NCBI GenBank assembly: GCA_013002345.1
Contig: JABDKH010000059.1
Span: 1 to 53,182 of the forward strand
Direction of reading: 5' to 3'
DNA: 53,182 bases
Source of the DNA: Rhodothermales bacterium
GTDB taxonomy: Bacteria; Bacteroidota; Rhodothermia; Rhodothermales; JABDKH01
Shown: piece after piece, positions 26,919 through 35,681 of the stretch
Layout of the letters: each line of letters starts with the position of its first letter
Position numbering within the stretch: the first letter of the stretch is position 1
The notes under the pieces: generated by a model
What the model saw: only the letters and a program-made list of their open reading frames with translations
The model's database searches: none
Told to the model about the DNA's origin: nothing
Position numbers and translations under genes: made by a program

Positions 26919-28025
26919 CTACTTCAGAAACGGGTAGTCCTTCTGGGCATAGACATCTTCGTAGATCGACTCCAGCGGAGGCTGCGGGCTCTTCTCGGCG
27001 AACTCGACAGACGCCTTCACTTCGCGCTTGACGTCTTCGTCGATGACGTCTAGTGACTCGTTCGTTGCCAGGTTATGGCCGACGAGATACGCCTTCAGAC
27101 GAATGATCGGATCTGCGTTCTTCTTGTTTTCCATCTCCTCTTTCGTCCGGTACTTGCCGGGATCGCTCATGGAGTGACCGCGGTAGCGGTACGTCCTGAC
27201 CTCGAGCAGCGACGGCTGATTGTCGCGCGCCATCGCGATGTGATCCGAGAACGCACGATAGCAGTCGAAGACATCCATTCCATCGGCTAGAGCGCCGGGC
27301 ATGTTGTAACCGGTAGCCTGCTTGAACAGGTCCGTCTCGGCCGACGCGCGATGTACGGCTGTGCCCATTGCGTACTCGTTATTCTCGACCACCAGAACAA
27401 CCGGCAACTTGTAGAGCGACGCGAGATTGGCGGCCTCGTGGAATGAACCCTGGTTGATCGCACCATCACCAAAGAAGCAGATGCAAACGCCTCCGTCCTC
27501 CTTGTACTTGTGTGCGAACGCAATGCCGACTCCCACCGGAATATGACCTCCGACGATACCGTGCCCGCCGAACAATCTCTTTTCTGCACTGAAGAAGTGC
27601 ATCGACCCGCCCTTGCCCTTTGAGCAGCCGTCGACTTTCCCGAAAAGCTCGGCCATACACTCGTTGGAGGTCATGCCCATTGCGAGAGCGATACCGTGAT
27701 CGCGATACGCCGTGATCACCGAGTCCTCGCCGATCTTCATCGCATTAGCCACGCCCGTAGACACCGCCTCTTGACCGATGTAGAGGTGCAGGAAGCCGGA
27801 GATCTTCTGCTTCCCGTACATCTGAGCCGCACGCTCCTCAAAACGGCGCTGAAGCAACATATTCCGGTACATGTCCAGCAGCTGGTCATCTGCGAGGCCG
27901 AGGTCCGTGTGGCTGACTTCGTCAGATTGAAACGACTTGTATTCGACCTCCGTGCGGATAACATTCGCCGGGTCCTGCTCGCCATTGGCAGGAGGAGTGC
28001 TGGCTCTTGCTGTCTTCCTCGTCAT
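26919..28025 (-). CDS. pdhA: Pyruvate dehydrogenase E1 alpha subunit
   Basis: The alpha half of E1, binding thiamine diphosphate; 368 residues. Seen: FEERAAQMYGKQKISGFLHL (substrate/ThDP contact), the GDGAINQGSFHEAANLA ThDP-diphosphate motif (GDG-Nx), and the phosphorylation-loop-like YRYRGHSMSDPGKYRTKEE found in mitochondrial-type enzymes. The N-terminal 40 residues are polar and not conserved. First gene of the operon. The 261-base region upstream is shared with a divergent ECF sigma-factor gene and contains an inverted repeat at 28142-28165 plus a minus-strand TACCTTTA element at 28171-28178. Confidence 0.95.
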   Translation of the reverse strand: MTRKTARASTPPANGEQDPANVIRTEVEYKSFQSDEVSHTDLGLADDQLLDMYRNMLLQRRFEERAAQMYGKQKISGFLHLYIGQEAVSTGVANAMKIGEDSVITAYRDHGIALAMGMTSNECMAELFGKVDGCSKGKGGSMHFFSAEKRLFGGHGIVGGHIPVGVGIAFAHKYKEDGGVCICFFGDGAINQGSFHEAANLASLYKLPVVLVVENNEYAMGTAVHRASAETDLFKQATGYNMPGALADGMDVFDCYRAFSDHIAMARDNQPSLLEVRTYRYRGHSMSDPGKYRTKEEMENKKNADPIIRLKAYLVGHNLATNESLDVIDEDVKREVKASVEFAEKSPQPPLESIYEDVYAQKDYPFLK

Positions 28026-28141
28026 AGTCCGCTCTTCTTACGGTTGTGGTGATTGCTGCTTGTTTTGCGACCGCTGCGAAGCATTCGCGTTTCCGCCGGG
28101 CAGCAGAAACGACTCGAAAACGTCAAAACAAGCCGAAATGT

Positions 28142-28165
28142 TTGCCGACAGCAAAATATCGGCAA
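28142..28165. promoter_or_regulatory. Inverted repeat between pdhA and the sigma-factor gene, possible operator
   Basis: TTGCCGA (28142-28148) and TCGGCAA (28159-28165), perfect 7-bp arms with a 10-base spacer, located 117 bases upstream of pdhA and 122 upstream of the sigma gene. The spacer length (17 bp centre to centre) suits a dimeric repressor; no regulator is identified. Confidence 0.45.
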
Positions 28166-28286
28166 GTTGCTAAAGGTACGAAACAAGGTGTAAACTATGT
28201 GCGGTGGATCCGTTCTTATTCCCGTTTCGGCAGCGTGATAATAGCCCTGGCACCCGTTGTCTGGTGCCGTAACGATCGCCAACTGA

Positions 28287-28907
28287 ATGAAACCAAGTCC
28301 CGTGAAAGCTGATCAGACCCCGGAGAAGGCGGTGGGCGCGTCCTACGAGCTCGACGCCCTGCTCCGTGGCGACAAGAGAGCATTCGAGGCGCTGGTCCGC
28401 GAGGAGTCGGCAAGACTATTCAGGGTGATCGTGAGGATTCTGCGTGACGACGATGAAGCTGCTTCGGTTATGCAGGAAACGTTCCTGCAGGCATATCAGC
28501 GAATTCACACGTTCCGGGGCGAGTCGAGAGTTACGACATGGCTCTACGCGATCGGCATCAACCTGAGCCGTGCGGCGCTTCGGAAATCGAAGCGAACGAC
28601 CGCTCTCGACGAGGCGGATCTGGACAGGCTGCAGCCGCAGTTTGCGAAGGGAATGTATCGGGACGCCGGAGCGGACTGGGATCCGCACAAGCTCACTGAG
28701 CGAAATGAAACTCAGCGGATCGTCAGGGAGGCCATCGACCGGCTGCCAGAAAGTTACCGGATGGTTGTGACACTCCGTGACATTCGCGCACTGCCCACGG
28801 CGGAGGTTGCACAGATGCTCGACATCACCGAGGGAGCAGTTCGCGTCCGACTGCATCGTGCCCGACAGGCCCTCAAGAGTCTCCTCGACCCACAGATGAG
28901 GTACTGA
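28287..28907 (+). CDS. ECF-type RNA polymerase sigma factor
   Basis: A 206-residue group IV sigma factor. Region 2 spans about residues 30-100 (LVREESARLFRVIVRILRDD, ETFLQAYQRIHTFRG, TTWLYAIGINLSRAALRK) and region 4 about 145-200 (AIDRLPESYRMVVTLRDIRA, TEGAVRVRLHRARQALKSL). No region 1 or 3 is present, as usual for ECF factors. The next gene, 8 bases downstream, encodes a zinc anti-sigma factor, so this is a sigma/anti-sigma pair. Its promoter recognition and targets are unknown. It is divergent from pdhA. Confidence 0.93.
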   Translation: MKPSPVKADQTPEKAVGASYELDALLRGDKRAFEALVREESARLFRVIVRILRDDDEAASVMQETFLQAYQRIHTFRGESRVTTWLYAIGINLSRAALRKSKRTTALDEADLDRLQPQFAKGMYRDAGADWDPHKLTERNETQRIVREAIDRLPESYRMVVTLRDIRALPTAEVAQMLDITEGAVRVRLHRARQALKSLLDPQMRY

Positions 28908-28915
28908 CCGAACTC

Positions 28916-29203
28916 ATGATCCTGCACAAAATAAAAATCATGCTCGGACTGGAGCCGTCGTGCGAGGAAGTCAACGGCTTCATCGTAAAGTACCTGGACG
29001 GCGAACTCGATGAGAAGACCAGGAAGAAGTTCTGGGCGCATATTGGCGACTGTCCAACCTGCGGCCGCTTCTTTGAGCAATACACGGCGACAATCGATGT
29101 GACGCGAGAGGCGGGCCACATCACACCGCCTCAGGAGCTCGTCGAGAAGACGCTCGCGTTTCTCCGGACGAGGTGGGCTGATGGCGCTTCGGCCTCGGAC
29201 TGA
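28916..29203 (+). CDS. Zinc-binding anti-sigma factor (ZAS/zf-HC2)
   Basis: A 95-residue protein with no transmembrane segment. It holds the ZAS motif Hx3Cx2C (HIGDCPTCGRF, about residues 41-51) plus an upstream cysteine in PSCEEVNGFIV, the third/fourth ligand region of zf-HC2 domains. In RsrA/ChrR-type proteins this site senses redox stress or singlet oxygen and releases the bound sigma factor. It starts 8 bases after the sigma gene, so the two are co-transcribed. The absence of a membrane anchor suggests an intracellular signal. Followed by a bidirectional hairpin at 29241. Confidence 0.9.
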   Translation: MILHKIKIMLGLEPSCEEVNGFIVKYLDGELDEKTRKKFWAHIGDCPTCGRFFEQYTATIDVTREAGHITPPQELVEKTLAFLRTRWADGASASD

Positions 29204-29240
29204 AGCGAGTCCAGAAGTCGGCCAAGCCAGCCAGACAAGA

Positions 29241-29279
29241 AATGGCCCGCCGCAACACCTGCGACGGGCCATTCCTTTA
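29241..29279. terminator. Bidirectional terminator-like hairpin between convergent genes
   Basis: AATGGCCCG and CGGGCCATT form a 9-bp stem extended by CGCA/TGCG past one mismatch (29241-29254 with 29260-29273). T-rich sequence follows on the plus strand (CCTTTAT) and also on the minus strand. Confidence 0.65.
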
Positions 29280-29322
29280 TCAACGCAGGATTCGGAGACC
29301 GAACCCCGCCGTCGTGTTTCGA

Positions 29323-31002
29323 CTACTTGAGTAGAACCATGGTCTTTGCCATCTGCGTCTTGCCGTACTCGAGGGCGTAAACATATGTCCCGCTCGCAAC
29401 CTGCATTCCGCTCGCGTTCCGACCGTCCCACGAGACGCCATGACGACCGGCTTCCTTCATCTCACCATCTACCAGCGTCCGGACCAGCTGCCCCATCACG
29501 TTGTACACGCGAACGGTCACTGCCGTCGCTGAAGGCAACTCGAATTCGATGGAAGTTGTCGGATTGAACGGGTTCGGATAGTTCTGATCCAGAACAAACC
29601 CGTCCGGAACCTCGGCAAGATCGTCGATCGCCGTTGGCACGCCCGTGTACTCGAGGACGATGATCATCGGCTGTCCTGCTTCGGAAGCGAACAGGTTGGT
29701 CAAGACCACCTCGTTCTTCCCGTCGCCGTCAAGGTCGTTCGCGATACGCATCGGATAGTAACGCTCCGGCGTCCCACCCGAACTGTCCAGAAGAAGCGAC
29801 CATGAATAACTCGTCGAGTCCGCTCGATTGCCAACACCGTCGTACTCGATCAACGAGACCTTCTCGCTGGTACCGTGCGACGCCACGATGTCCGTCAGAC
29901 CATCGCCATCCAGATCGCCAACATCAGCCCCTCTTGACCGCGCTGTCGCGTCAAACGTCCCCACGGTCTGAATGTCCGCAACCGTCATCGTCGAGATGTC
30001 CGCAATGTCATCAACGTAGTACAACTTGCCGTCGGTCATCGGGAAGTATCCCTCCATCTTCCCGTCACCGTCGTAGTCCTCGAAGGCCATGTCGTGCGAG
30101 TTGAACGAACCCGGATCGGCCACCGGGATCACACCGTCCAACTCCACCTGCAACGCATACGTGTCCGGACCCGTCACCTCGAAGATGGCCATCGTCCAGT
30201 TGTCCCACGTGTTGTACCAGATCTCGTTGTTGCCGTCGCCGTCAAAGTCCACGACATCCACATCGTACGTGCCGCCACCGCCGAGCACCGCCTCACCGGC
30301 CTCAAACTCGATGTTGAAGGTCGCAAACGCGTCCAACTGAGGCGTCGCAAGCGACATCACAACCAGCTCCCTGTTGCCACCCGTTCGCGATTGGATGATC
30401 AACTCGGTCGCTCCATCTTTGTCCACATCAACCAGTTGAAATCCCGACGGACGAAAATCGACGGTCCCATCGGTTCGCACCTGGAGTGACACCGTCGGTG
30501 TAGCCGGAAACACACCTGCCTCAGCCTCAAAGATGAATACATCCTCAGGATCATCGTTGATCGTCGGAATACCGAAATAAATCTCCCAGTTGCCGTCGGA
30601 GTCGATGTCTCCATACGCCATGGCAGGTAACGAATTCGATCCGTCCGGATGTGTGTAGTGCCAGACGTATTCGAACGAGTCATTGCCGTTGTTCTCGTAC
30701 AGGAACACGTCCAGAAAACCCGGATCCGGTCCACTTGGAGCAAGCGTCTCGTCGGTCGAGAACAGAATCTCCTTGTTCCCGTCGTTGTCCAGATCCATGC
30801 CGGCCAGCACACTGCGCGCACCAAAAGCCGGCCCACGTGGAAACAACACCGCATCATCACGCGGATCCAGACTCCAGGCTAATTTGTAATCGTCACCAAC
30901 AGTGTACTGTGCCTGAGCAGTCTGTGGCAGGACGAGCTCTGTCGTCAGAAAGCCCGCCAAAATGAAAAGGGTGCTCGTGAGCAGCGATATCAGTTTGTTC
31001 AT
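29323..31002 (-). CDS. Secreted FG-GAP/VCBS-repeat protein with T9SS C-terminal sorting domain
   Basis: A 559-residue exported protein. Start ATG at 31002 gives a signal peptide (MNKLISLLTSTLFILAGFLT and ending TAQAQ); longer frames do not. Seven acidic calcium-loop repeats of FG-GAP/VCBS type are visible (DLDNDGNKEI, DIDSDGNWEI, DVDKDGATEL, DFDGDGNNEI, DYDGDGKMEG, DLDGDGLTDI, DLDGDGKNEV), as in beta-propellers. The last 90 residues form a Por/FlgD-like sorting domain: LDQNYPNPFNPTTSIEFELP, MGQLVRTLVDGEM, ASGTYVYALEYGK and a terminal LLK. It is therefore a probable cargo of the type IX secretion system, secreted or cell-surface anchored. Ligand unknown. Confidence 0.9.
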   Translation of the reverse strand: MNKLISLLTSTLFILAGFLTTELVLPQTAQAQYTVGDDYKLAWSLDPRDDAVLFPRGPAFGARSVLAGMDLDNDGNKEILFSTDETLAPSGPDPGFLDVFLYENNGNDSFEYVWHYTHPDGSNSLPAMAYGDIDSDGNWEIYFGIPTINDDPEDVFIFEAEAGVFPATPTVSLQVRTDGTVDFRPSGFQLVDVDKDGATELIIQSRTGGNRELVVMSLATPQLDAFATFNIEFEAGEAVLGGGGTYDVDVVDFDGDGNNEIWYNTWDNWTMAIFEVTGPDTYALQVELDGVIPVADPGSFNSHDMAFEDYDGDGKMEGYFPMTDGKLYYVDDIADISTMTVADIQTVGTFDATARSRGADVGDLDGDGLTDIVASHGTSEKVSLIEYDGVGNRADSTSYSWSLLLDSSGGTPERYYPMRIANDLDGDGKNEVVLTNLFASEAGQPMIIVLEYTGVPTAIDDLAEVPDGFVLDQNYPNPFNPTTSIEFELPSATAVTVRVYNVMGQLVRTLVDGEMKEAGRHGVSWDGRNASGMQVASGTYVYALEYGKTQMAKTMVLLK

Positions 31003-31276
31003 CAGTCGCCTCCGACTAAACTTGAGATAAGGATCAAGATCGAGATGGGCGTCCCGAAATCCCGTACGCATTGAGGTCTCGGGAATTACTGTAGTTAGAA
31101 ATTTTCGAGCGTGAACGCAAGTGAATGCCCCCTTTGACGTTGATTTGATGTACGGACGCTGCCAGATCCTGCGTAACCGGCCCGGACGCCGCGATCCACG
31201 CGCTGAACGAGAATCACCCATTCTCGACGGTCCGGCTTATCTTCCCGATATCTGAATTAAGATCCCATACGTCGAT

Positions 31277-32053
31277 TTGACGGATTTCACGCTATCAACG
31301 TCTACCGGCCCGGCGGCGCGCGACCCTCGCTGGCCGGTGCTTGTCGTCGTGCCTACCTACAACGAGGCAGCGAATATCGAAGCCGTCGTAGAACGCGTTT
31401 TCGAGGCGGGGGACGATATGGCCATTCTCGTGGTCGATGACTCGTCGCCCGACGGCACGGGCAAGACCGTAGAGGAACTCGCGACCAGGCACGAGGGACG
31501 GGTTCAGCTTCTCGTTCGAGATGGCAAGAAAGGACTCGGGACGGCGTACATCGCCGGGTTTAGATACGCTCTGGAACGCGGTTTTGAATACGTGTGCGAG
31601 ATGGACGCCGACCGCTCGCATGACCCGCACGATCTGCCCAGCCTCGTAGCCCCGGTTCGCGCGGGTGATGCCGACCTCGTGATCGGTTCGCGCTATATCG
31701 ATGGCGTTCGCGTCATGAACTGGCCCCTGCCACGGCTGGTGCTTTCGTACGGAGCCGGAATCTACACGAGGCTCGTAACTCGCATTCCGATTATGGATGT
31801 CACATCGGGCTACAAGTGCTTCCATCGGCGAGTGCTCGAGGCGATCGACCTGGACCGGGTTAATTCGAACGGCTATTCGTTCCAGATCGAAATGAATTAC
31901 AAGGCCTGGCGAATGGGCTTCCGGCTGAAGGAGGTTCCGATCGTCTTCACCGAACGAACGGAAGGCCTGTCGAAGATGAACCGACAGATCGTAAGAGAAG
32001 CGACACTCAAGGTGTGGGAATTGAGACTGCGGTCGATCTTCCGGCGGCTCTGA
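31277..32053 (+). CDS. Polyprenol-phosphate mannosyltransferase-like glycosyltransferase (GT2, Dpm1-like)
   Basis: A 258-residue family-2 glycosyltransferase of the dolichol/polyprenol-phosphate-mannose synthase type. Seen: nucleotide-binding VVVPTYNEAANIEAVVERVF, VDDSSPDGTGKTV, metal-binding CEMDADRSHDPHDLP, and DLVIGSRYIDGV. There is no C-terminal membrane domain, so this is the soluble Dpm1-like form acting on a membrane lipid. The start appears to be a TTG at 31277, 39 bases after a TATCTTCC element at 31238-31245; an internal GTG (PVLVVVPTYNE) is an alternative that loses only a few residues. Role: supplies lipid-linked mannose or a related sugar; the acceptor enzyme is not here. Confidence 0.85.
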   Translation: MTDFTLSTSTGPAARDPRWPVLVVVPTYNEAANIEAVVERVFEAGDDMAILVVDDSSPDGTGKTVEELATRHEGRVQLLVRDGKKGLGTAYIAGFRYALERGFEYVCEMDADRSHDPHDLPSLVAPVRAGDADLVIGSRYIDGVRVMNWPLPRLVLSYGAGIYTRLVTRIPIMDVTSGYKCFHRRVLEAIDLDRVNSNGYSFQIEMNYKAWRMGFRLKEVPIVFTERTEGLSKMNRQIVREATLKVWELRLRSIFRRL

Positions 32054-32180
32054 TAGCCCAAATCTTCGTGAAATGAGCTTGTGGCGGCCCTCCCCGCTTG
32101 AGCCATGACCGCGGACTGATCTACCTTCCCACGTCTCCCAACTCCACAACCCCAACTCCACGACCCTGAGATCTCTACAG

Positions 32181-33425
32181 ATGCCCGAATACACGCACCT
32201 CACGCCGCCGACCGAAGGACACCTGATCAAGAAAGACGGCTCCGGCCTTCACGTCCCCACTGACCCGATCATCCCGTTCATTGAAGGCGACGGGACCGGA
32301 CCTGATATCTGGAGAGCGTCACAGCGCGTTCTGGACGCCGCCGTCAAGGAGGCTTACGGTCAAGATCGAAAAATCGTCTGGTTCGAGGTTCTGGCGGGCG
32401 AGAAGGCCTTCAACGAAACGGGTGAGTGGCTTCCGAACGACACCCTCGAAGCGATTCGGCATCACCTGGTAGCGATCAAGGGGCCGCTCACCACGCCTGT
32501 TGGAGGCGGAATCCGATCGCTCAACGTAGCGCTTCGCCAGATACTCGATCTGTTTGCCTGCGTGCGGCCGATCCAGTACTTCACAGGTGTCCCGTCTCCG
32601 GTGAAAAATCCGGAGCTGGTGGACATGATTATTTTCCGGGAGAACTCGGAAGACATCTACGCGGGCATCGAGTATCGAAGCGGCACTGAGCAGAACGCGA
32701 AGCTGATGCGATTCCTGCAGGAGGAACTCGGCGTCACGTCGATCCGCTTCCCGGATTCGAGCGGACTCGGAATTAAGCCGATATCTCGAGAGGGAACTCG
32801 CCGCCTCGTGCGAGCCGCAATCAAGCACGCGCTCGAGTCGAAGGCCAAGTACATCACCCTCGTCCACAAGGGAAACATCATGAAATTCACCGAGGGTGCT
32901 TTTCGTGACTGGGGATATGAGCTCGCGAAAGAGGAGTTCGGCGCGGTCGAATATGAGGGTGGGCCATGGTGCAAGTTTCCGAGCGGCCTCATCATGAACG
33001 ACGTGATCGCAGACGCATTTCTGCAGCAGATACTGACGCGTGCAGGCCAGTACGATGTGATCGCGACCATGAACCTCAACGGGGACTACATATCAGACGC
33101 CCTCGCGGCACAAGTCGGCGGAATCGGAATCGCCCCGGGTGCCAATATCAACTATGAGACGGGACTGGCCATCTTCGAGGCGACGCACGGAACTGCTCCG
33201 AAGTATGCGGATCAGGACAAGGTGAATCCAGGCTCCGTCATTCTCTCTGGGGAGATGATGTTCCGGTACATGGGGTGGAACGAGGCCGCTGACGCCATCG
33301 TTGCCTCGCTGGAGAAAACGATTTCTCAGAAGAAGGTCACCTACGACTTCCACCGTCTGATGGATGGTGCAACCTTGTTGAAGACCAGCGAGTTCGCGAC
33401 GGCGATGATCGAGAATATGGGCTAG
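32181..33425 (+). CDS. icd: NADP-dependent isocitrate dehydrogenase
   Basis: The TCA-cycle enzyme converting isocitrate to 2-oxoglutarate; 414 residues of the E. coli-type. Seen: [12 protein letters not shown], substrate loop [17 protein letters not shown] (its serine equivalent to phosphorylated Ser113), and the cofactor loop [16 protein letters not shown] whose Lys-Tyr pair, with YDFHR later, indicates NADP+ rather than NAD+. AceK kinase/phosphatase is not in the window. A TACCTTCC element lies at 32122-32129, and the sequence just upstream contains a short CAACTCCAC direct repeat. It ends 21 bases before the end of the convergent glycosyltransferase gene. Confidence 0.96.
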   Translation: MPEYTHLTPPTEGHLIKKDGSGLHVPTDPIIPFIEGDGTGPDIWRASQRVLDAAVKEAYGQDRKIVWFEVLAGEKAFNETGEWLPNDTLEAIRHHLVAIKGPLTTPVGGGIRSLNVALRQILDLFACVRPIQYFTGVPSPVKNPELVDMIIFRENSEDIYAGIEYRSGTEQNAKLMRFLQEELGVTSIRFPDSSGLGIKPISREGTRRLVRAAIKHALESKAKYITLVHKGNIMKFTEGAFRDWGYELAKEEFGAVEYEGGPWCKFPSGLIMNDVIADAFLQQILTRAGQYDVIATMNLNGDYISDALAAQVGGIGIAPGANINYETGLAIFEATHGTAPKYADQDKVNPGSVILSGEMMFRYMGWNEAADAIVASLEKTISQKKVTYDFHRLMDGATLLKTSEFATAMIENMG

Positions 33426-33445
33426 GCGTCACGCGGCCCGTCGTG

Positions 33446-34606
33446 TCACCCGAGGCGAACTGACGCTCCGGCCACACGGTCCAGCATCGCGTCAAATTCG
33501 GACGCACGGGTCTTCCAGTCGAAACGCGCAACCAGGCTCCGCAGCCTGCTGCGGGATAGCATCTGCGTCTCGCCGCTCAGCAGCGACACGAGGGCCTGAT
33601 AAAGCTGCTCTTCCGTCTCGTAGAATATCCGGGCCTCGCCGGCGGGAGGCCGTTCCACGCTGCTCACGATCTCGGGATAGCTAAGGCGATTCGGCACGAG
33701 AGGATGGCACCCGCAGTGTATCGCCTCAACCATCGAGATCCCGAAAAACTCGTGGTCGGACGTCGACACAACAACGTCCGACCGATCCAGCCAGGTACAG
33801 TACTCGTCGAACGTGGGTGCAAATCCGAACTGCAGGATCCGGCTCCCGTACCGATCCCGCGCTTCGTCGAAAACCGTCGGTCGATTTTCGAATTTCTCCC
33901 CGATCAGGATAAGATCGAACTCCAGGCCGGCATCATCGAGTCTGTTCAGCACCCTGAAAAAGGACTCCGGGTTCTTGTCGTACTCCCACCGGTGGTTCCA
34001 GAGAATTGCGGGTGTCGGACCGGATGTCCGAGTGGCAGTCCTCGGAGTCAGCCGCGCGTCGATCGCGGCAGCGTCTATGCCGAGATGCAGCACAGATGAT
34101 TTCGATAGAATCCTGGAGGTCGTGTCACCGTGAGTGTGATCCGGAAAACGCTTGAGAAACTCCGGTAGTGCTCCGAGGAATTCGGACCGGTGAAATTCCG
34201 AATTGAACACCACTTCATCGGCGGTCAGACACGACAGATAATTAATGAACGCGTACGTGTAATCGGGAGGCCCACTGTCGGGCAGGACGTAGGTGAGCTG
34301 ATTCTCGTGCATGTAGAGCACAATGGGAAGTCGCGGAGCTGCGTCGCGTGTCAACGCCACATATGCCGGCACGTTGACCATACTGCTCGCGAACAACAGG
34401 TCCGGCCGATATCCGCTTGACACCGCATCGAGTGTCGCCTGCGCGAGCGAGACAGCGGCTCCTTGCATTCGCCACTTCCAGAACCGATCTGGCAGCGTGA
34501 TCAGGCGGAAGTCGTGCCGGCTGTGGGACGAAAGACCCAGCAGGGCACTCTTATGGGAGCCACCGAACCATGGTTCGAGCGCAAGGACGTTCAGGACGCG
34601 GGACAA
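33446..34606 (-). CDS. DUF3524 glycosyltransferase, homologue of tRNA-queuosine mannosyltransferase (QTMAN/GTDC1)
   Basis: A 386-residue GT4-type glycosyltransferase. The N-terminal DUF3524 domain starts with LALEPWFGGSHKSALLGL, then LFASSMVNVPAYVAL, LYMHENQLTYVLP and INYLSCLTADEVVFNSEFHR. The Rossmann donor domain has WNHRWEYDKNPESFFRVL, VVVSTSDHEFFGISMVEAIH and CGCHPLVPNRLSYPEIV. These blocks match animal GTDC1 (QTMAN) in order and spacing as I remember it. That enzyme adds mannose to queuosine at position 34 of tRNA-Asp. Bacterial members may do the same or use another substrate. It starts at a TTG (34606), three bases after the stop of the small gene before it. Confidence 0.85.
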   Translation of the reverse strand: MSRVLNVLALEPWFGGSHKSALLGLSSHSRHDFRLITLPDRFWKWRMQGAAVSLAQATLDAVSSGYRPDLLFASSMVNVPAYVALTRDAAPRLPIVLYMHENQLTYVLPDSGPPDYTYAFINYLSCLTADEVVFNSEFHRSEFLGALPEFLKRFPDHTHGDTTSRILSKSSVLHLGIDAAAIDARLTPRTATRTSGPTPAILWNHRWEYDKNPESFFRVLNRLDDAGLEFDLILIGEKFENRPTVFDEARDRYGSRILQFGFAPTFDEYCTWLDRSDVVVSTSDHEFFGISMVEAIHCGCHPLVPNRLSYPEIVSSVERPPAGEARIFYETEEQLYQALVSLLSGETQMLSRSRLRSLVARFDWKTRASEFDAMLDRVAGASVRLG

Positions 34607-34609
34607 CGA

Positions 34610-34849
34610 TCAGCCCCGGATCCCCTGCTTTTTCCGGAATTCCTGCTCTTCCTCTTCCGTCGCGGGTCGGACGATCGAGACAGACCTTACCTGCAGATGT
34701 TCTCGCAGTACGGGATCTCGTACCTCGTCGGCCGTCAGAAGCATCTCCTCGCCAGGGTCCACCACAATCTTGCGCGACTTCATTTTGATCTCGACGGAAC
34801 TCAAGTGGGTGTTCTTGATGATCATTCCCCGTCTTTTTCTCGTAACCAT
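34610..34849 (-). CDS. Small conserved-looking protein coupled to the DUF3524 glycosyltransferase
   Basis: About 79 residues with ATG at 34849; a shorter start at 34825 (MIIKNTHLSSVEIKMKSRK) is also possible and longer frames reach 34882. The core alternates strand-like segments (MIIKNTHLSSVEIKMKSRKI, VVDPGEEMLLTADEV) and ends in an acidic helix (EEEEQEFRKKQGIRG). I do not recognise the family. Its stop is three bases before the glycosyltransferase start, so the two are very probably one transcript. Function unknown; a link to the glycosyltransferase is inferred from spacing only. Confidence 0.55.
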   Translation of the reverse strand: MVTRKRRGMIIKNTHLSSVEIKMKSRKIVVDPGEEMLLTADEVRDPVLREHLQVRSVSIVRPATEEEEQEFRKKQGIRG

Positions 34850-34994
34850 CGGATCAGCTCTCGTTGCCGGAATTCGTCTCAATTACAGCATAATACGAAA
34901 GATTACGAGCGGTCCGCGCTGCATGGTCGGCAAGAAGTCTTGAAGATGGCCGTGCAATTGACCTGGCAGCTGCCGTTTCGGATCATGGCTGTCT

Positions 34995-35681
34995 ATGCGA
35001 AACACGCTGGTACGCGCCCGCCGGGGACTAATAAGTCTGCTGTATCCTTCAGTCTGCGAGCACTGCGGTGCACGATCCGAGGATGCGGCGCCCCTCTGCT
35101 GGAGGTGCCTCCGCACCCTGGAACGCGTTCAGGCGTGCGATACTGTAGGGCTGCTGGAGCCCTTTCCCCGCGATGCGGACGGCATTCAGGTACAGTGCCT
35201 GTGGTATTTCGACAAGGACGGCCCGCTCCGGGACGTTGCGCATGCTCTGAAGTACCAGAATCGGCCCTGGTACGGAAGATTTCTTGGCGACGCGCTGGCG
35301 GTCACGCTGGCGCTGGACAGCCCGGCCTCTGTGGTCACCCCCCTTCCTCTGCATCCAATCAAACGCCTCGATCGGGGCTACAACCAGGCCGCCTGGATCG
35401 CCGCGGCCGTATCACAACGGATTTCGATACCCGTACATGAAAACCTGGTACTGAGGACGAGGCCGACGCACACACAGACGACTTTAAATCGTGACGACCG
35501 ATGGCAGAACGTGCAAGATGCGTTCCGGGCTGCGTCAGCGCCCGGTCCGGGGCATTCCCACGCCGTGCTGGTAGACGACATCGTCACGACCGGGGCCACG
35601 GCCCTTTCGGCAGCCGTTGCTCTCCGTGCAGTAGGCTTCGAGCACGTCACGATTGCGGCGGTGGGCCTAGCGCGCGATTAA
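34995..35681 (+). CDS. ComF family protein (phosphoribosyltransferase-like)
   Basis: A 228-residue ComF/GntX homologue. The N-terminal zinc-ribbon-like Cys pairs are present (CEHCG and LCWRC), and the phosphoribosyltransferase motif AVLVDDIVTTGATALSAAVA carries the two acidic residues that bind PRPP and metal. Also VVTPLPLHPIKRLDRGYNQA, a ComF signature. In naturally competent bacteria ComF supports DNA uptake; its reaction is unproven. No other competence genes are in the window. Its 3' end overlaps the convergent ABC-ATPase gene by 15 bases. Confidence 0.9.
   Translation: MRNTLVRARRGLISLLYPSVCEHCGARSEDAAPLCWRCLRTLERVQACDTVGLLEPFPRDADGIQVQCLWYFDKDGPLRDVAHALKYQNRPWYGRFLGDALAVTLALDSPASVVTPLPLHPIKRLDRGYNQAAWIAAAVSQRISIPVHENLVLRTRPTHTQTTLNRDDRWQNVQDAFRAASAPGPGHSHAVLVDDIVTTGATALSAAVALRAVGFEHVTIAAVGLARD

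Noticed and set aside
32139-32166. Short CAACTCCAC direct repeat before icd
   Set aside because: Only two copies of nine bases; too small to call a repeat or operator, probably low-complexity leader sequence.
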